Positions 8,393 through 18,217 of a stretch of DNA of 64,000 nt are shown here, piece after piece. Position numbers and translations under genes: made by a program. Every line of letters starts with the position of its first letter. The first letter of the stretch is position 1. Origin of the DNA: Sphingobacterium sp. UBA7855. GTDB taxonomy: Bacteria; Bacteroidota; Bacteroidia; Sphingobacteriales; Sphingobacteriaceae. Under the pieces are notes generated by a model, which was not told where the DNA came from, searched no databases, and worked only from the letters and a program-made list of their open reading frames with translations. The stretch spans positions 248,001-312,000 of the forward strand of contig DLST01000020.1 in NCBI GenBank assembly GCA_002500745.1. Reading direction: 5' to 3'.

Positions 8393-11300
8393 TCAATGAA
8401 AATTTCTTCCTTTATGAAATACGCCTGCAGCATTATCATTTTCTGCTGTTAAATCCATTAGCAAGCCAGACATATCAAAGCAACGTTGCGCAATGACATG
8501 AATAACTTCTCCTTCAGCTTGAATTTTACCAGCGACCATAAGGAGCTTTCCCCGAAGGATCTCTTTCCGATATTTTTCAAACACAGTACTCCAAACCACA
8601 ATATTTGCAAAACCTGTATCATCTTCAATGGTGATAAATAAAACACCTTTAGAGGTTCCTGGACGTTGCCTAACGGTAATCAATCCACATATATTTACCG
8701 GCATATCATTTTTTATCCCTCCCAATTTTGCTGTCGGCACTACATGGAGAAGATCTAGCTTTCCTCGCAAAAAGCTCACCGGATGTGCTTTAATGGATAG
8801 CGATGTTTTTGCATAGTCTGCAACCACATGCTGACTTTCCGTAAGCAATGGTAACTGGATCTGTCCCTCGGTTATACTTTCAGAAGCTTGCCCTTTAAAT
8901 AATTCAATTGGCCGATCACCTAATGCTGTAATTTCCCAAAGTGCTTGTCGACGATCCATATTCAGCGACCTAAACGCATCTGCATGCGCTAACTTTTCTA
9001 AGGTAGCAGGCGATAATCCAACGTCCATCATTGCAGTAATGGATGAATAGCCATTGTGCCGACCAGTAGTTAGCACGGCGGCCTCTTCCATGGAAAATCC
9101 TTTAATTTGGCGTAACCCCAATTGAAGGGCATGTGGTTTACCCATCTCACCCTTTAACGTATTGTCCCAAGTTGAATGATTTACATCAATAGGATGTACC
9201 AGTACACCATGTTTCTGTGCATCAATAACAATTTGAGCGGGCTGATAAAAGCCCATCGGCTGACTATTCAATAAGGATGCAGCAAAAATATCTGGATAAT
9301 AGTACTTAAGCCATGAGGACACATATACTAGTAATGCAAAAGATGCTGCATGGCTCTCTGGAAAGCCATAACTTCCGAATCCTTCCAGCTGCTTAAAGAC
9401 TCGATTGGCAAATTCTTCTGAATAGTTTTTTTTGACCATGCCATCGACCATTTTTTGGTGAAAGGAAGATACCTGCCCTTTGGATTTGAATGTTGCCATA
9501 CTACGCCTCAATTCGTCGGCTTCCGCAGGTGTAAATCCTGCTGCAACTATAGCAATTTCCATGGCCTGCTCCTGGAAAAGAGGAACTCCTAAAGTTTTTT
9601 CAAGAATAGCTTCGATCTCTTGACTAGGATAATCAACTTCTTCTTCTTTATTTCGACGACGTAAATAGGGATGCACCATATCCCCTTGTATAGGTCCCGG
9701 ACGTACTATAGCCACTTCAATCACCAAATCATAAAATTTTTTAGGCTTTAATCGGGGTAACATCGACATCTGGGCCCGGCTTTCAATCTGAAATACACCT
9801 AAGGTATCTGCATGACAGATCATATCGTAAACCTTTGGATCGTCCTCGGCTCCAATGTCGGCGAGTGTAAGCTCTTTTCCGTAATGTTTTCTTGCGAGTT
9901 CAAAAGCCTTTCGGATACAGGTCAACATTCCCAAAGCCAATACATCTACTTTCAGAAAACCGAGTGCTTCCAAATCATCTTTATTCCATTCGAGATTGGT
10001 GCGATTATCCATTCGAGCATTTATTACAGGACAGAGTTCATGTAAATTACCTTGTGTAATTACAAACCCACCAGTATGCTGGCCCAGTTGCCTCGGAAAT
10101 CCAATATATTGATACGTCAACTCCAGCACTTTTCTCAGATGCTGGTCTTCGGGATTAAAGCCCTGTTCAACTAAACGCTCTAAATTGATAACATCATCCC
10201 AATGGCTACTTACTATGCCTGCTAAACGCCCTACAGCATCTAAAGATAGTCCCATGGCCTTACCAACATCACGTATAGCTCCTTTTGAACGTACTTGTGT
10301 AACTGTAGCCACAATGGCAGCTCGATTGCGTCCATATTTCTCATAAATATATTGGATTACTTCCTCACGACGTTCATGTTCAAAGTCGACATCTATATCT
10401 GGTGGTTCATCGCGGGCATCGGACATAAATCGTGCAAAAAGAAGCCTATATTTAGAGGGATCCACCGAAGTAATTCCCAAACAGTAACAAACCGTAGAAT
10501 TTGCCGCGGAACCTCGCCCCTGACATAAAATTCCTTTTTCTTTGGCAAATCGAACATAATCATATACCGTCAAAAAATAAGAAGCATAATTTTTACGCTC
10601 GATAAAATCAAGTTCCATTTGAATCGTTTCCCGAATGCTATCGGGGATATCACCGTCAAATTTTTTCTTGGCTCCTTCCCAAGTTAGATAGGTTAATTCC
10701 TCCTGCGTCGTTCGCCCATTAGAAGATAACTCATCGGGATATACATATTTCAAATCATCTAAGGAAAAATGACAAGCATTTGCAATTTTTACACTCTGTT
10801 CGATAGCCTCGGGATACCCCCTAAACAAACGTTCAACTTCAGTGATTGACTTTAGGTAGCGTTCTGCATTGGGATGCAAATTGAACCCAGCAGTTTGTAT
10901 AGTACATTTTTGACGGATACATGTTAAAATATCCTGCAATTCACGCCTTTCAGGTATATGATAATATACATCGCCGAGAACAACAAGTGGAATATCGCAT
11001 TGTTTACCAAGTTGATTTATTCTAAACAATAGTTTTGAATCATCTCCACGATAGAGTTTTTTAATACCTAGACTAAGAAAGCCCTGGAGGAACTGTTGAC
11101 ATTGCTGTACAAATTCAATAAAAAAAGAATCTAGCTCAAAACCAGCCACCAATTTTTCAGGTGGACAAATAATAAACATAATTCCCTCAGCATATTGAAA
11201 TACATCTTTTTTATACAACTCACATTTGCCTTTTTCAGCCCTTAAGTTCCCAACGGTTAACAATGTTGAAAGTCGACCATACGCTTCTTTATCTGTCGGG

Positions 11301-11533
11301 TAAGCGAGTAAACTAGGGCCATCTTGTAGGTCCAAGCGACAGGCAGGAATAAGCCGTACACCGGCTTTTTTAGCCGCTACATGTGCACGAACAATACCAG
11401 CAAGGCTATTACGGTCAGTTACTGCGACAGCATGATACCCCAATTGAGCCGCCTGTTCAATCAATTCTTCGGGGTGCGAGGCACCTTCGAGAAAACTGAA
11501 ATTACTTGTTATCTGTAATTCACAATAATTCAT
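8393..11533 (-). CDS. dnaE2: Error-prone DNA polymerase DnaE2
   Basis: 1046 residues from the ATG at 11533; the 10 codons before it overlap the end of imuB and do not match the family, which starts with a short leader then ELxxxSNFSFLxGASHPEEL. A PHP domain comes first (TDRNSLAGIVRAH), then the C-family polymerase palm with the catalytic PDIDVDFEHER (378-384), fingers with RPGPIQGDMVHPYLRRR, the (HhH)2 region, and a C-terminal OB fold (VNICGLITVRQRPGTSKGVLFITIEDDTG), with no beta-clamp tail like that of DnaE1. It is the catalytic polymerase of the SOS mutasome used for translesion synthesis. The start is 2 bases past the imuB stop, and the three genes imuA-imuB-dnaE2 form one operon. Confidence 0.93.
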   Translation of the reverse strand: MNYCELQITSNFSFLEGASHPEELIEQAAQLGYHAVAVTDRNSLAGIVRAHVAAKKAGVRLIPACRLDLQDGPSLLAYPTDKEAYGRLSTLLTVGNLRAEKGKCELYKKDVFQYAEGIMFIICPPEKLVAGFELDSFFIEFVQQCQQFLQGFLSLGIKKLYRGDDSKLLFRINQLGKQCDIPLVVLGDVYYHIPERRELQDILTCIRQKCTIQTAGFNLHPNAERYLKSITEVERLFRGYPEAIEQSVKIANACHFSLDDLKYVYPDELSSNGRTTQEELTYLTWEGAKKKFDGDIPDSIRETIQMELDFIERKNYASYFLTVYDYVRFAKEKGILCQGRGSAANSTVCYCLGITSVDPSKYRLLFARFMSDARDEPPDIDVDFEHERREEVIQYIYEKYGRNRAAIVATVTQVRSKGAIRDVGKAMGLSLDAVGRLAGIVSSHWDDVINLERLVEQGFNPEDQHLRKVLELTYQYIGFPRQLGQHTGGFVITQGNLHELCPVINARMDNRTNLEWNKDDLEALGFLKVDVLALGMLTCIRKAFELARKHYGKELTLADIGAEDDPKVYDMICHADTLGVFQIESRAQMSMLPRLKPKKFYDLVIEVAIVRPGPIQGDMVHPYLRRRNKEEEVDYPSQEIEAILEKTLGVPLFQEQAMEIAIVAAGFTPAEADELRRSMATFKSKGQVSSFHQKMVDGMVKKNYSEEFANRVFKQLEGFGSYGFPESHAASFALLVYVSSWLKYYYPDIFAASLLNSQPMGFYQPAQIVIDAQKHGVLVHPIDVNHSTWDNTLKGEMGKPHALQLGLRQIKGFSMEEAAVLTTGRHNGYSSITAMMDVGLSPATLEKLAHADAFRSLNMDRRQALWEITALGDRPIELFKGQASESITEGQIQLPLLTESQHVVADYAKTSLSIKAHPVSFLRGKLDLLHVVPTAKLGGIKNDMPVNICGLITVRQRPGTSKGVLFITIEDDTGFANIVVWSTVFEKYRKEILRGKLLMVAGKIQAEGEVIHVIAQRCFDMSGLLMDLTAENDNAAGVFHKGRNFH

Positions 11534-11535
11534 CT

Positions 11536-13035
11536 TTATGCAAAAAAGCCATGTAAAAACCATTCATCTTCCTGTCCGCCGTAATGTCCAGATCGATACA
11601 GCCAAAACCGCCGGCCTTCTAGATCTTCCACGGCATAGTAATCCCGATGTTCACCTGGATCAATCCACCATTCACGCTCAATTCGTTCGGGACCATCTGC
11701 TTTTCTGATAGTATAACTATCTCCCTTATAACGGAACAGTAAGGGAGGATAATCGGGTATAGGTGCTGTGACTATAATACGCTCGGGAACCTTTAACAGT
11801 CGTGTCGGACGTGGACGCTCGGTTTGCCATTCAGCAGATGCGACCTCATCCATAGAAGCAGCTATTTTTATGGATCGTTCAGGCCAATAGTGTGCAGATG
11901 GAACATATCGTAGTATTTCACAACTGGAATCTCTGCTTTTTAAACGATCTAAAAGTTGGGTAACCAATGGACTTTTTAGTCCAATTCGATTGTCCCAAAG
12001 AATTTCCTGAACAGGATCTACTTCCTCTACTTTGGATGCACCCAGCGTAAATAATTCAATACCCAATGCGGGTTCAATTTGTGAAATTTTTAGTTCAAAT
12101 AACTGAAGAATATGTTTTACCTGAGCTGTAGCACGACTTGTTTCAATAGTAATTGTCTCTATTTTTCCATCTACCCGATGACAGTTTAATTTGGCTGTAC
12201 GTAATCCTTTACCTTTTGCCGACAATCGTTTGCACAATTTATTTATTAAATCTTCTAAAGCCAGTGCAATACCATTTGGTGTACATATTGGTTCAAGACA
12301 AGGTAAACGCTCTTCATACGGTAAAATAGACTTTATAGGAGTAATAAATTCGTCCTCTAATCCCATAGCCTGATCTAGGCGAAGCAGCAAACTAGCGCCA
12401 AACCTTCTACGCAAAACTGTCCGGGGCATGTGAACAAAACTTCCTATGGATTGTAATCCAAGCGCTTGCAGCCTCTTCAATTGACTATCTTCCAATCGTA
12501 ATGCTGCTGGATGTAAAGGCAGAAGAGCCTCCAATTGGCCCTGTTCTCTTATAATACTATCATCAGCTCCAAAATGCGCTATCGCCCAAGCGGCACCAAT
12601 GGTATCAGCAATACCTATGCGAACAGTATAACCATGGTGTTTAAATGTAGAGGCAATATGTGTTAAATAGGCCAATTCTCCGCCCCAAAGATGGGCACAA
12701 CCACTAATATCTAACATAATCCCGTCGGGTTCATCTATTGAAACCTGTGGTGTATATCTTATGCACCAACCAGCTATAAAATGCAGCAATTTCTCAGACA
12801 GTCCTGCTTGTTCATGGATAATTTTAAGTGATGGAACAAATGCCCGCGCATCCGCTATGGCCATACCTGAATATACGCCCGCTTGCTCTGCTAGTGAATT
12901 ATGCGCACTAACGATCAGTTTTCCTTGAACTGCGATCGACAAAACAAAGGGAATATCTTGCAATTGTGGTTTACACACAGTAAACCAATCTGTTTTTAAA
13001 TAACGAAACCATAATGACGCAAATCTCTTTTTCAT
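11536..13035 (-). CDS. imuB: ImuB, inactive Y-family polymerase of the mutasome
   Basis: 499 residues with a Y-family polymerase fold. The first motif reads FASLWFRYLKTDW instead of the DMDxFFAxVE of DinB, so the metal-binding aspartate is missing; the second region is MLDISGCAHLWGGE. This loss is the hallmark of ImuB, which works as an adaptor linking DnaE2, ImuA and the clamp. A little finger-like domain covers about 240-330, and a C-terminal tail ends in GHYGGQEDEWFLHGFFA, the typical ImuB ending. Located between imuA (2-base gap) and dnaE2. Confidence 0.92.
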   Translation of the reverse strand: MKKRFASLWFRYLKTDWFTVCKPQLQDIPFVLSIAVQGKLIVSAHNSLAEQAGVYSGMAIADARAFVPSLKIIHEQAGLSEKLLHFIAGWCIRYTPQVSIDEPDGIMLDISGCAHLWGGELAYLTHIASTFKHHGYTVRIGIADTIGAAWAIAHFGADDSIIREQGQLEALLPLHPAALRLEDSQLKRLQALGLQSIGSFVHMPRTVLRRRFGASLLLRLDQAMGLEDEFITPIKSILPYEERLPCLEPICTPNGIALALEDLINKLCKRLSAKGKGLRTAKLNCHRVDGKIETITIETSRATAQVKHILQLFELKISQIEPALGIELFTLGASKVEEVDPVQEILWDNRIGLKSPLVTQLLDRLKSRDSSCEILRYVPSAHYWPERSIKIAASMDEVASAEWQTERPRPTRLLKVPERIIVTAPIPDYPPLLFRYKGDSYTIRKADGPERIEREWWIDPGEHRDYYAVEDLEGRRFWLYRSGHYGGQEDEWFLHGFFA

Positions 13036-13037
13036 GA

Positions 13038-13778
13038 CTAACCAAGATTTTGATAATTATAGTTCCAATTTTCTGACTCGATATCCTTGTTGGATAATAT
13101 TTTAAAGCCCTCCGGAGTCCAAACTATTTTTCCTTTGGCTGTTGTACCATTTCTTACTTTAAGCAGCTCGACATTCCAACAGGGGTTGCCAATACCGGGT
13201 AACCCCTCAATCGATTGACTAGGCAAAGAAGTGACTTTCCATCGTGCCGCACAAGCGGTGGCCAACAATAGCTTCGGATTATGTTGAAGTATAAAACCAG
13301 TTACTTTACTTTTTTCAACAGCAAGTTGAAGCCGTCTTGATTGAACAAAATCCAGCTGATGTATCTCGGCTAATACTGCTGTTATACCAGGACATTTCAA
13401 CGCTTCTTCCATCGCCCATAAAACATCTTTTTGCTGCTGCATGGAAACAAAAACAATCGATGCAGGGTCGACCCCAAATGTGCTGATTGCAGACGGAAAT
13501 ACGGTTTGGACTGAGCTTATCCATATACAAATTCCAGCATTTCGCATTAGTTTTCCAAGGATACCAACGATAAAACCACAGGATGCAGCACTATCTATAC
13601 GGCTAAAACTAACAAATTCATGTATTACACCTTTGGGAAAGGTACCATTTGGAAAAGCTTTTTCCAAAGGTCCCAAATCCATAGCAATTTCATCACCTGA
13701 CCTTTCAGGTACACCCTGCCAGACAAGCAGATCTCTTTTAAGCTTGCCGATCAAAGCCTGTTTTTCTTCTAACATCAT
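13038..13778 (-). CDS. imuA: ImuA, RecA-like mutasome protein
   Basis: 246 residues with weak RecA/SulA-type similarity: the FPKGVIHEF strand followed by a degenerate P-loop region without GKT (SAASCGFIVGILGKL), and CIWISSVQTVFPSAISTFGVDP matching the ATPase core. ImuA is the accessory protein of the DnaE2 mutasome. Start: two ATG codons in tandem (13778, 13775) are preceded by a strong AGGAGGGG purine run, unusual for this phylum, which supports this start. First gene of the imuA-imuB-dnaE2 operon. Upstream is a -7 box and a dyad that could be a damage-responsive operator. Confidence 0.9.
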   Translation of the reverse strand: MMLEEKQALIGKLKRDLLVWQGVPERSGDEIAMDLGPLEKAFPNGTFPKGVIHEFVSFSRIDSAASCGFIVGILGKLMRNAGICIWISSVQTVFPSAISTFGVDPASIVFVSMQQQKDVLWAMEEALKCPGITAVLAEIHQLDFVQSRRLQLAVEKSKVTGFILQHNPKLLLATACAARWKVTSLPSQSIEGLPGIGNPCWNVELLKVRNGTTAKGKIVWTPEGFKILSNKDIESENWNYNYQNLG

Positions 13779-13801
13779 AGCCCCTCCTATTTAATAACAA
13801 A

Positions 13802-13861
13802 CAAATATAATACTAAATATTTTAGCAATAAAGAATACTGCTACATTTTTTAGTAATAAAG
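13802..13861 (-). promoter_or_regulatory. imuA promoter with dyad and direct repeats
   Basis: The minus strand contains TATATTTG (13802-13809), which fits the Bacteroidota -7 box TAnnTTTG, 24 bases before the imuA start. Immediately upstream is a near-perfect dyad TACTAAATATTTTAGCA (13811-13827), placed where a repressor would block polymerase. A 13-base direct repeat TTTAGYAATAAAG occurs at 13821-13833 and 13849-13861, 28 bases apart. As mutasome operons are typically DNA-damage controlled, this may be a LexA-like operator, but no LexA gene is in the window and the identity of the regulator is inference. Confidence 0.5.
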
Positions 13862-13892
13862 CTGATGTAAGAGGTATGTGTTAGTTTAAGGC

Positions 13893-14630
13893 TTATATTT
13901 CATTCAGGAATTGTTGGATAACATCCTTTTTTCTAGTCGCAACGGGAATCATTTTACCATCAGACATTTCAATCTGCCCATCTTTATAATACTTTTTTAT
14001 GTAGTTTGCATTTACTAAATAAGATTGATGGCAACGGATAAAATCTGATTCTGGAAGCATGGTTTCAAAATGTTTGAGGACTTTTGAAACCATCATAGGT
14101 TTGCTGTCTTTAATATAAAATGTGGTATAACCTTTGTCACCATGGCAATATAGAATATCATCAATATTGACTATCTGGGTATATTCAAATGTACGCAACG
14201 CTATTTTCCGAGGCCTGCTAGGCGCCTTTAGATAGCTTTCAGCCATGCTTAACTGCATACTGTTGAATCTAAATTCTGTACTTTTCTTATAACATTTTTC
14301 AATTGCTTCGATAAATTGCTCTGGAACAAGAGGCTTTAATAAATAAGCAATTGCACCTATGTTGAGTGCTTCTATGGCATACTGGTTAAAGGCAGTTATA
14401 AAAATAGTATGGATGTCCAATTTCAGCTCTGAAAGGAAGGACAGACTTGATCCGTCTTTAAGTTGAATATCAGCTAAAATAAGATCCGGATTGGATATTG
14501 GCAATTCGCGCTCTGCCTGAACAATGGATGGGCTATACCCTACTATTTGAACATAGGGTATCGAATCTAATAAAGACTTAATATACAAATAGATATTATG
14601 CTCATCTTCAAGAATATAAACTTTAATCAT
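13893..14630 (-). CDS. LytTR-family response regulator
   Basis: 245 residues. Receiver domain (1-120): acidic pair in ILEDEH, phosphoacceptor aspartate in DLILADIQLKDG, lysine in YLLKPLVPEQ. LytTR DNA-binding domain (about 140-243): KIALRTFEYTQIVNIDDILY, then the FETMLPESDFIRCHQSYLVN motif and NANYIKKYYKDGQIEMSDG. It is encoded 13 bases downstream of its kinase, so the two form an operon and a natural two-component pair. Targets unknown; LytTR regulators usually bind two 9-bp direct repeats in target promoters. Confidence 0.9.
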   Translation of the reverse strand: MIKVYILEDEHNIYLYIKSLLDSIPYVQIVGYSPSIVQAERELPISNPDLILADIQLKDGSSLSFLSELKLDIHTIFITAFNQYAIEALNIGAIAYLLKPLVPEQFIEAIEKCYKKSTEFRFNSMQLSMAESYLKAPSRPRKIALRTFEYTQIVNIDDILYCHGDKGYTTFYIKDSKPMMVSKVLKHFETMLPESDFIRCHQSYLVNANYIKKYYKDGQIEMSDGKMIPVATRKKDVIQQFLNEI

Positions 14631-14643
14631 TTCACGTATTTAA

Positions 14644-16566
14644 TTAAAATGTAAAAATAAGTGGGATATGTATTTCTACACGATATCCTCTATTATCTTC
14701 CCTATAATTGGGTTTTATTTCAATCGTTGCTTTTTGCATCGGATCATTAAACAAAAGCTCAAGACGCTCTTTAGTGATAATCTGTGATAAAGAAGTCTTA
14801 TGCCTAGCATTTATCATATCAGACTGCACTCCCCTGCCATTGTCACTGACAATAATATGCAATTGATCTGACGTCTGACTAAAAAGAATCTGTAAGTAAC
14901 CACGATAATTTAAATTTTTAAAAGCATGTTCAATAGCGTTTTCAACAAACGGCTGTATTAACATTGGTGGAATCATGACATCATCCACATCAATATTACC
15001 TTTCTCGATTTCAAAATCAAATAGATCTTGATAGCGCATCTGCTGTAAAAGTATATAATTCTTTAATGACTTAATTTCTTGGTCCAAAGAAATATACTCT
15101 TCCCTATTTAATTCGAGTATATCTCGAATTTGACGGGATAAGAGGATGAGGTATTGATTTGCTTTTGATTTTTGCTCGCTACTGATCAAACCTTGCAAAT
15201 TAGCAATTGCGTTATAAATAAAATGTGGATTTAACTGATTTTGCCGTGTTTTTTGTTCTAAAATCAATTGTCTATTTTCAGCAATAATACGCTGATTTAT
15301 ATTTGTCAATAATTTCTGCTTATTTCGATAATAGATAAAAAATGCAAGGCTAAAGATAAGGGCAAATAAAATGACAAAAATCCACCGCTGTTGAACCATA
15401 ATCTGATAATTAAAAGCATTGGTTGTTTTCAGAAGTTTTATAGCCTGGTCTTTTTTCTCGGTTTCATATCGCGTATTAATCTCATTTATCCGATCATTTT
15501 CAATGTTTTTTATACTATTTTTATAATCTTGATAAGCAGAATCTAATGTAAAATAAGCCTGTTCATAATCTCCTTTTAATGCATAGGCTAATTGCAAATT
15601 CTGATAATAAAACAATTTATTTTGCTTGCTTTTATGCGTTCGGATAAACTGTAATCCTGCATTAAAATAATATATGGCCGAATCAATTTGATGATTATTT
15701 AAAAAATTTTTTGCCAAATTAGCATAAGCATAAGAATTGAGCATCTTGCTCGAAGATAAATAATTAAAATACTTTTGGGATGCCTCAACAGCTTGTCGAT
15801 TATTACCGATGCTAAAGAAATATTGGGATTGCAGATTGTACATACGCATGATTATCGCTGAATCCGTCGTTTTATTAGCGTAATATTTACAGCTATCCAA
15901 TGTTTCTTTTAATTTATTATCATCATGTAATTCAATGTACTGCATAAATTTGATTTCCTGGTATGCTTGGGCAACATGAGGATCGTATTTATTGGGGTGA
16001 TAAGAGTACCATGATTCATTATCTCTTAATGCTTGTCTGTATTCTGCGCGACGATAGTTTGCATTAGCCAACAGATTAAAAAAAAGAAAGCTAAACCTAC
16101 TTTTAATTTCTAACGCATATTCCTTAGCATCGATCATTTTTTCCATCGTAACAATATTCGTGACATCATTAAAACTAAAATTAGCTCTAATGCTAAAATA
16201 GTCTTTCAGCACACACAAATCTGGAGACACTTTCCCATCCAAGTTATCCAATGCAATTTCAATAGAATCAATTTTATCCTGTAGCAGGTAGTTATATGCT
16301 AAAAAAATCCAATTATAGCCAGATTTATTAAAATACTGATCCTCCCCAAATTCTATTGCTTTCTTATTGATGATCGTGTGATCCTTAAAATCCTGTAAAG
16401 AAAGATATTTTAGTAACGTATCCTGATAGGTTAAAGTAAGTGAATTATCTTCCCTCACTTTATTATTTTTGGAGGGCTGCCTACCATTTTGATGACAGGA
16501 AAACAACTGTACCATCAATAGGAACAATAGAAAACAAAAAATAAATCTTGCCAAATTCTGTATCAT
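14644..16566 (-). CDS. TPR sensor histidine kinase (LytS-like), predicted lipoprotein
   Basis: 640 residues. The N-terminus is a signal sequence ending in a lipobox-like VQLFSC (Cys24), suggesting a lipid anchor, though the transmembrane helix at about 396-413 (IFVILFALIFSLAFFIYY) also anchors it. Between them lie TPR-type helices (about 80-360) that form an extracytoplasmic sensor. After the helix come a short coiled coil and the His_kinase domain, with phosphoacceptor H448 in QLNPHFIYNAIANLQGLI. The ATPase domain follows, with QPFVENAIEHAF and DNGRGV. This is the usual partner of LytTR regulators, and its regulator lies directly downstream. The lipoprotein signal is noteworthy because lgt, which lipidates such cysteines, starts on the other side of the divergent promoter region. 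Confidence 0.87.
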   Translation of the reverse strand: MIQNLARFIFCFLLFLLMVQLFSCHQNGRQPSKNNKVREDNSLTLTYQDTLLKYLSLQDFKDHTIINKKAIEFGEDQYFNKSGYNWIFLAYNYLLQDKIDSIEIALDNLDGKVSPDLCVLKDYFSIRANFSFNDVTNIVTMEKMIDAKEYALEIKSRFSFLFFNLLANANYRRAEYRQALRDNESWYSYHPNKYDPHVAQAYQEIKFMQYIELHDDNKLKETLDSCKYYANKTTDSAIIMRMYNLQSQYFFSIGNNRQAVEASQKYFNYLSSSKMLNSYAYANLAKNFLNNHQIDSAIYYFNAGLQFIRTHKSKQNKLFYYQNLQLAYALKGDYEQAYFTLDSAYQDYKNSIKNIENDRINEINTRYETEKKDQAIKLLKTTNAFNYQIMVQQRWIFVILFALIFSLAFFIYYRNKQKLLTNINQRIIAENRQLILEQKTRQNQLNPHFIYNAIANLQGLISSEQKSKANQYLILLSRQIRDILELNREEYISLDQEIKSLKNYILLQQMRYQDLFDFEIEKGNIDVDDVMIPPMLIQPFVENAIEHAFKNLNYRGYLQILFSQTSDQLHIIVSDNGRGVQSDMINARHKTSLSQIITKERLELLFNDPMQKATIEIKPNYREDNRGYRVEIHIPLIFTF

Positions 16567-16680
16567 CCGTATTCTTTATATAACGATCTGTTTACAATTA
16601 TATTTATTTTTTTTATGATAAGTGTAACGAAACAGCATTATGATATACTTATCTCCTAAAAAAACACAATAAATAAACAT

Positions 16681-17496
16681 ATGGTAAGTAATCAAATATT
16701 GAATTATATAACTTGGAAAATAGATCCTGATATTTTCGTCATTCCGATTATTGACCACCCAATTCGATGGTATGGTTTATTTTGGTTATTAGGTATTATT
16801 TTATGTTATAGCGTATCAAGATCAATATTAAGAAATGAAGGCCGTACAATCGAATTTTTAGATCAGCTCACCTTGTACATTGTCTTGGGCACTATTATAG
16901 GCGCTAGGTTGGGGCATGTTATTTTTTACGATCCGAGCTATTATTTAAATAATCCTTTAAAAATAGTTGCGATATGGGAAGGTGGTCTAGCAAGCCATGG
17001 TGGAGGTATAGGCGTCGTTACAGCAATCTATTTATTTGCAAAAAAACAGCACCTTCCATTTCTTCATGTGGCAGACCGTATTGCTTTGGTTGTGCCCTTA
17101 GCAGGAGCCTGTATCCGTCTCGGCAACTTATTTAACTCCGAAATGATCGGGAAAGTCAGTGATTTGCCTTGGGCTTTTGTATTTACACATATTGATGACA
17201 TACCTAGACATCCGGCACAACTTTACGAAGCATTGTTTTGCTTCTTGTTATTCATAGTATTATATCGATTGTGGAAAGAAAAACAGTTTCGAATTAACGA
17301 CGGCAATTATTTCTCTCTATTGCTGATATTGCTATTTTCATTCCGGTTTTTGGATGAATTTTTGAAAGTAAATCAAGAACATTTTGAAGACTCCTTATTC
17401 ATCAATATGGGGCAAATACTTAGTCTACCCTTTATTGTTATTGGAGTATGTGTATTTATTTACAATCGTTTTAAGAAATCAGTAAAAGTAAATTAA
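16681..17496 (+). CDS. lgt: Prolipoprotein diacylglyceryl transferase Lgt
   Basis: 271 residues with about seven membrane helices. Lgt moves diacylglycerol from phosphatidylglycerol to the lipobox cysteine of prelipoproteins at the inner membrane. Signature residues are present: RWYGLFW near residue 30, EGGLASHGGGIG (100-111), the Lgt signature RLGNLFNSEMIG (146-157) with the essential arginine, asparagine and glutamate, and HPAQLYEA (177-184). The ATG at 16681 is directly upstream of a normal N-terminus. It is divergent from the sensor-kinase gene, with a 114-base AT-rich gap. Whether it is the only lgt of the genome or a second copy cannot be seen. Confidence 0.92.
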   Translation: MVSNQILNYITWKIDPDIFVIPIIDHPIRWYGLFWLLGIILCYSVSRSILRNEGRTIEFLDQLTLYIVLGTIIGARLGHVIFYDPSYYLNNPLKIVAIWEGGLASHGGGIGVVTAIYLFAKKQHLPFLHVADRIALVVPLAGACIRLGNLFNSEMIGKVSDLPWAFVFTHIDDIPRHPAQLYEALFCFLLFIVLYRLWKEKQFRINDGNYFSLLLILLFSFRFLDEFLKVNQEHFEDSLFINMGQILSLPFIVIGVCVFIYNRFKKSVKVN

Positions 17497-17551
17497 TATA
17501 ATACCTCCCCCCCATGCATTACCTTGTGAATACATGTAAAAACATCAATTA

Positions 17552-18217
17552 TCATTTTTTTAATAAGCCATGCTGAAAAGCATATTTGACCAATTCTGCT
17601 GTATTTTTCACTTTTGTTTTATCGAGCAAGTTCTGACGATACCCTTCTACAGTACGCTTACTCAAAAAGATTTTATCGGCAATTTCTAGATTTGTAAAAC
17701 CATCCGCAATCAATTCGAGCACTTCTAGCTCTCGCTCATTTAAATCCAGCTCCAGGATGATATTAGCACCATTATCAATACACAGTCGATCCGAAGACAC
17801 TTGCTCAAGCAGTGCTATGCTAATTTCTTCACTTATATATCGGCCACCTTCGGCTACATGCTTTAATCCAAAAAGTAATTCATTATAATCGATATTCTTT
17901 AGCAAGTATCCTGACAATCCATTTTTAAAACCCTCAACAACATAACAAATTTGACTGATCATAGACAATATCACAACTTTGACAAATGGATATTTTTGCC
18001 TGATATTCTTTAACAGCTCAATCCCATCCATTAATTCCATGCTTACATCCGTCAAAACAATATCTGGCACTACTCCGTCCGCCAATTGAGACAATGCCTC
18101 TGTACCACCAGAGGCTTCTCCTATTACTTTAAATTCTCCCTGAGATTCCAAAAGTAGTTTAATACCATTACGCACGACCATATGATCTTCAACCAATAGT
18201 ATTTTAACCGTATTCAT
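17552..18217 (-). CDS. NarL/FixJ-family response regulator, orphan
   Basis: 221 residues: receiver domain (LLVEDHMVV, phosphoacceptor in DIVLTDVSMELMDG, LLKNIDYNE in place of the usual KP) and a C-terminal LuxR-type HTH (LNERELEVLELIADGFTNLE then IADKIFLSKRTVEGYRQNLL). The lysine at the end of beta-5 is present, but the following proline is replaced by asparagine. No cognate kinase is adjacent: the neighbours are lgt (convergent end) and, 214 bases upstream, the end of the phytase gene. Target genes unknown. Confidence 0.88.
   Translation of the reverse strand: MNTVKILLVEDHMVVRNGIKLLLESQGEFKVIGEASGGTEALSQLADGVVPDIVLTDVSMELMDGIELLKNIRQKYPFVKVVILSMISQICYVVEGFKNGLSGYLLKNIDYNELLFGLKHVAEGGRYISEEISIALLEQVSSDRLCIDNGANIILELDLNERELEVLELIADGFTNLEIADKIFLSKRTVEGYRQNLLDKTKVKNTAELVKYAFQHGLLKK

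Noticed and set aside
16576..16758. 60-residue minus-strand frame across the lgt start
   Set aside because: AT-rich Tyr/Asn-rich chance frame that overlaps the intact lgt N-terminus.
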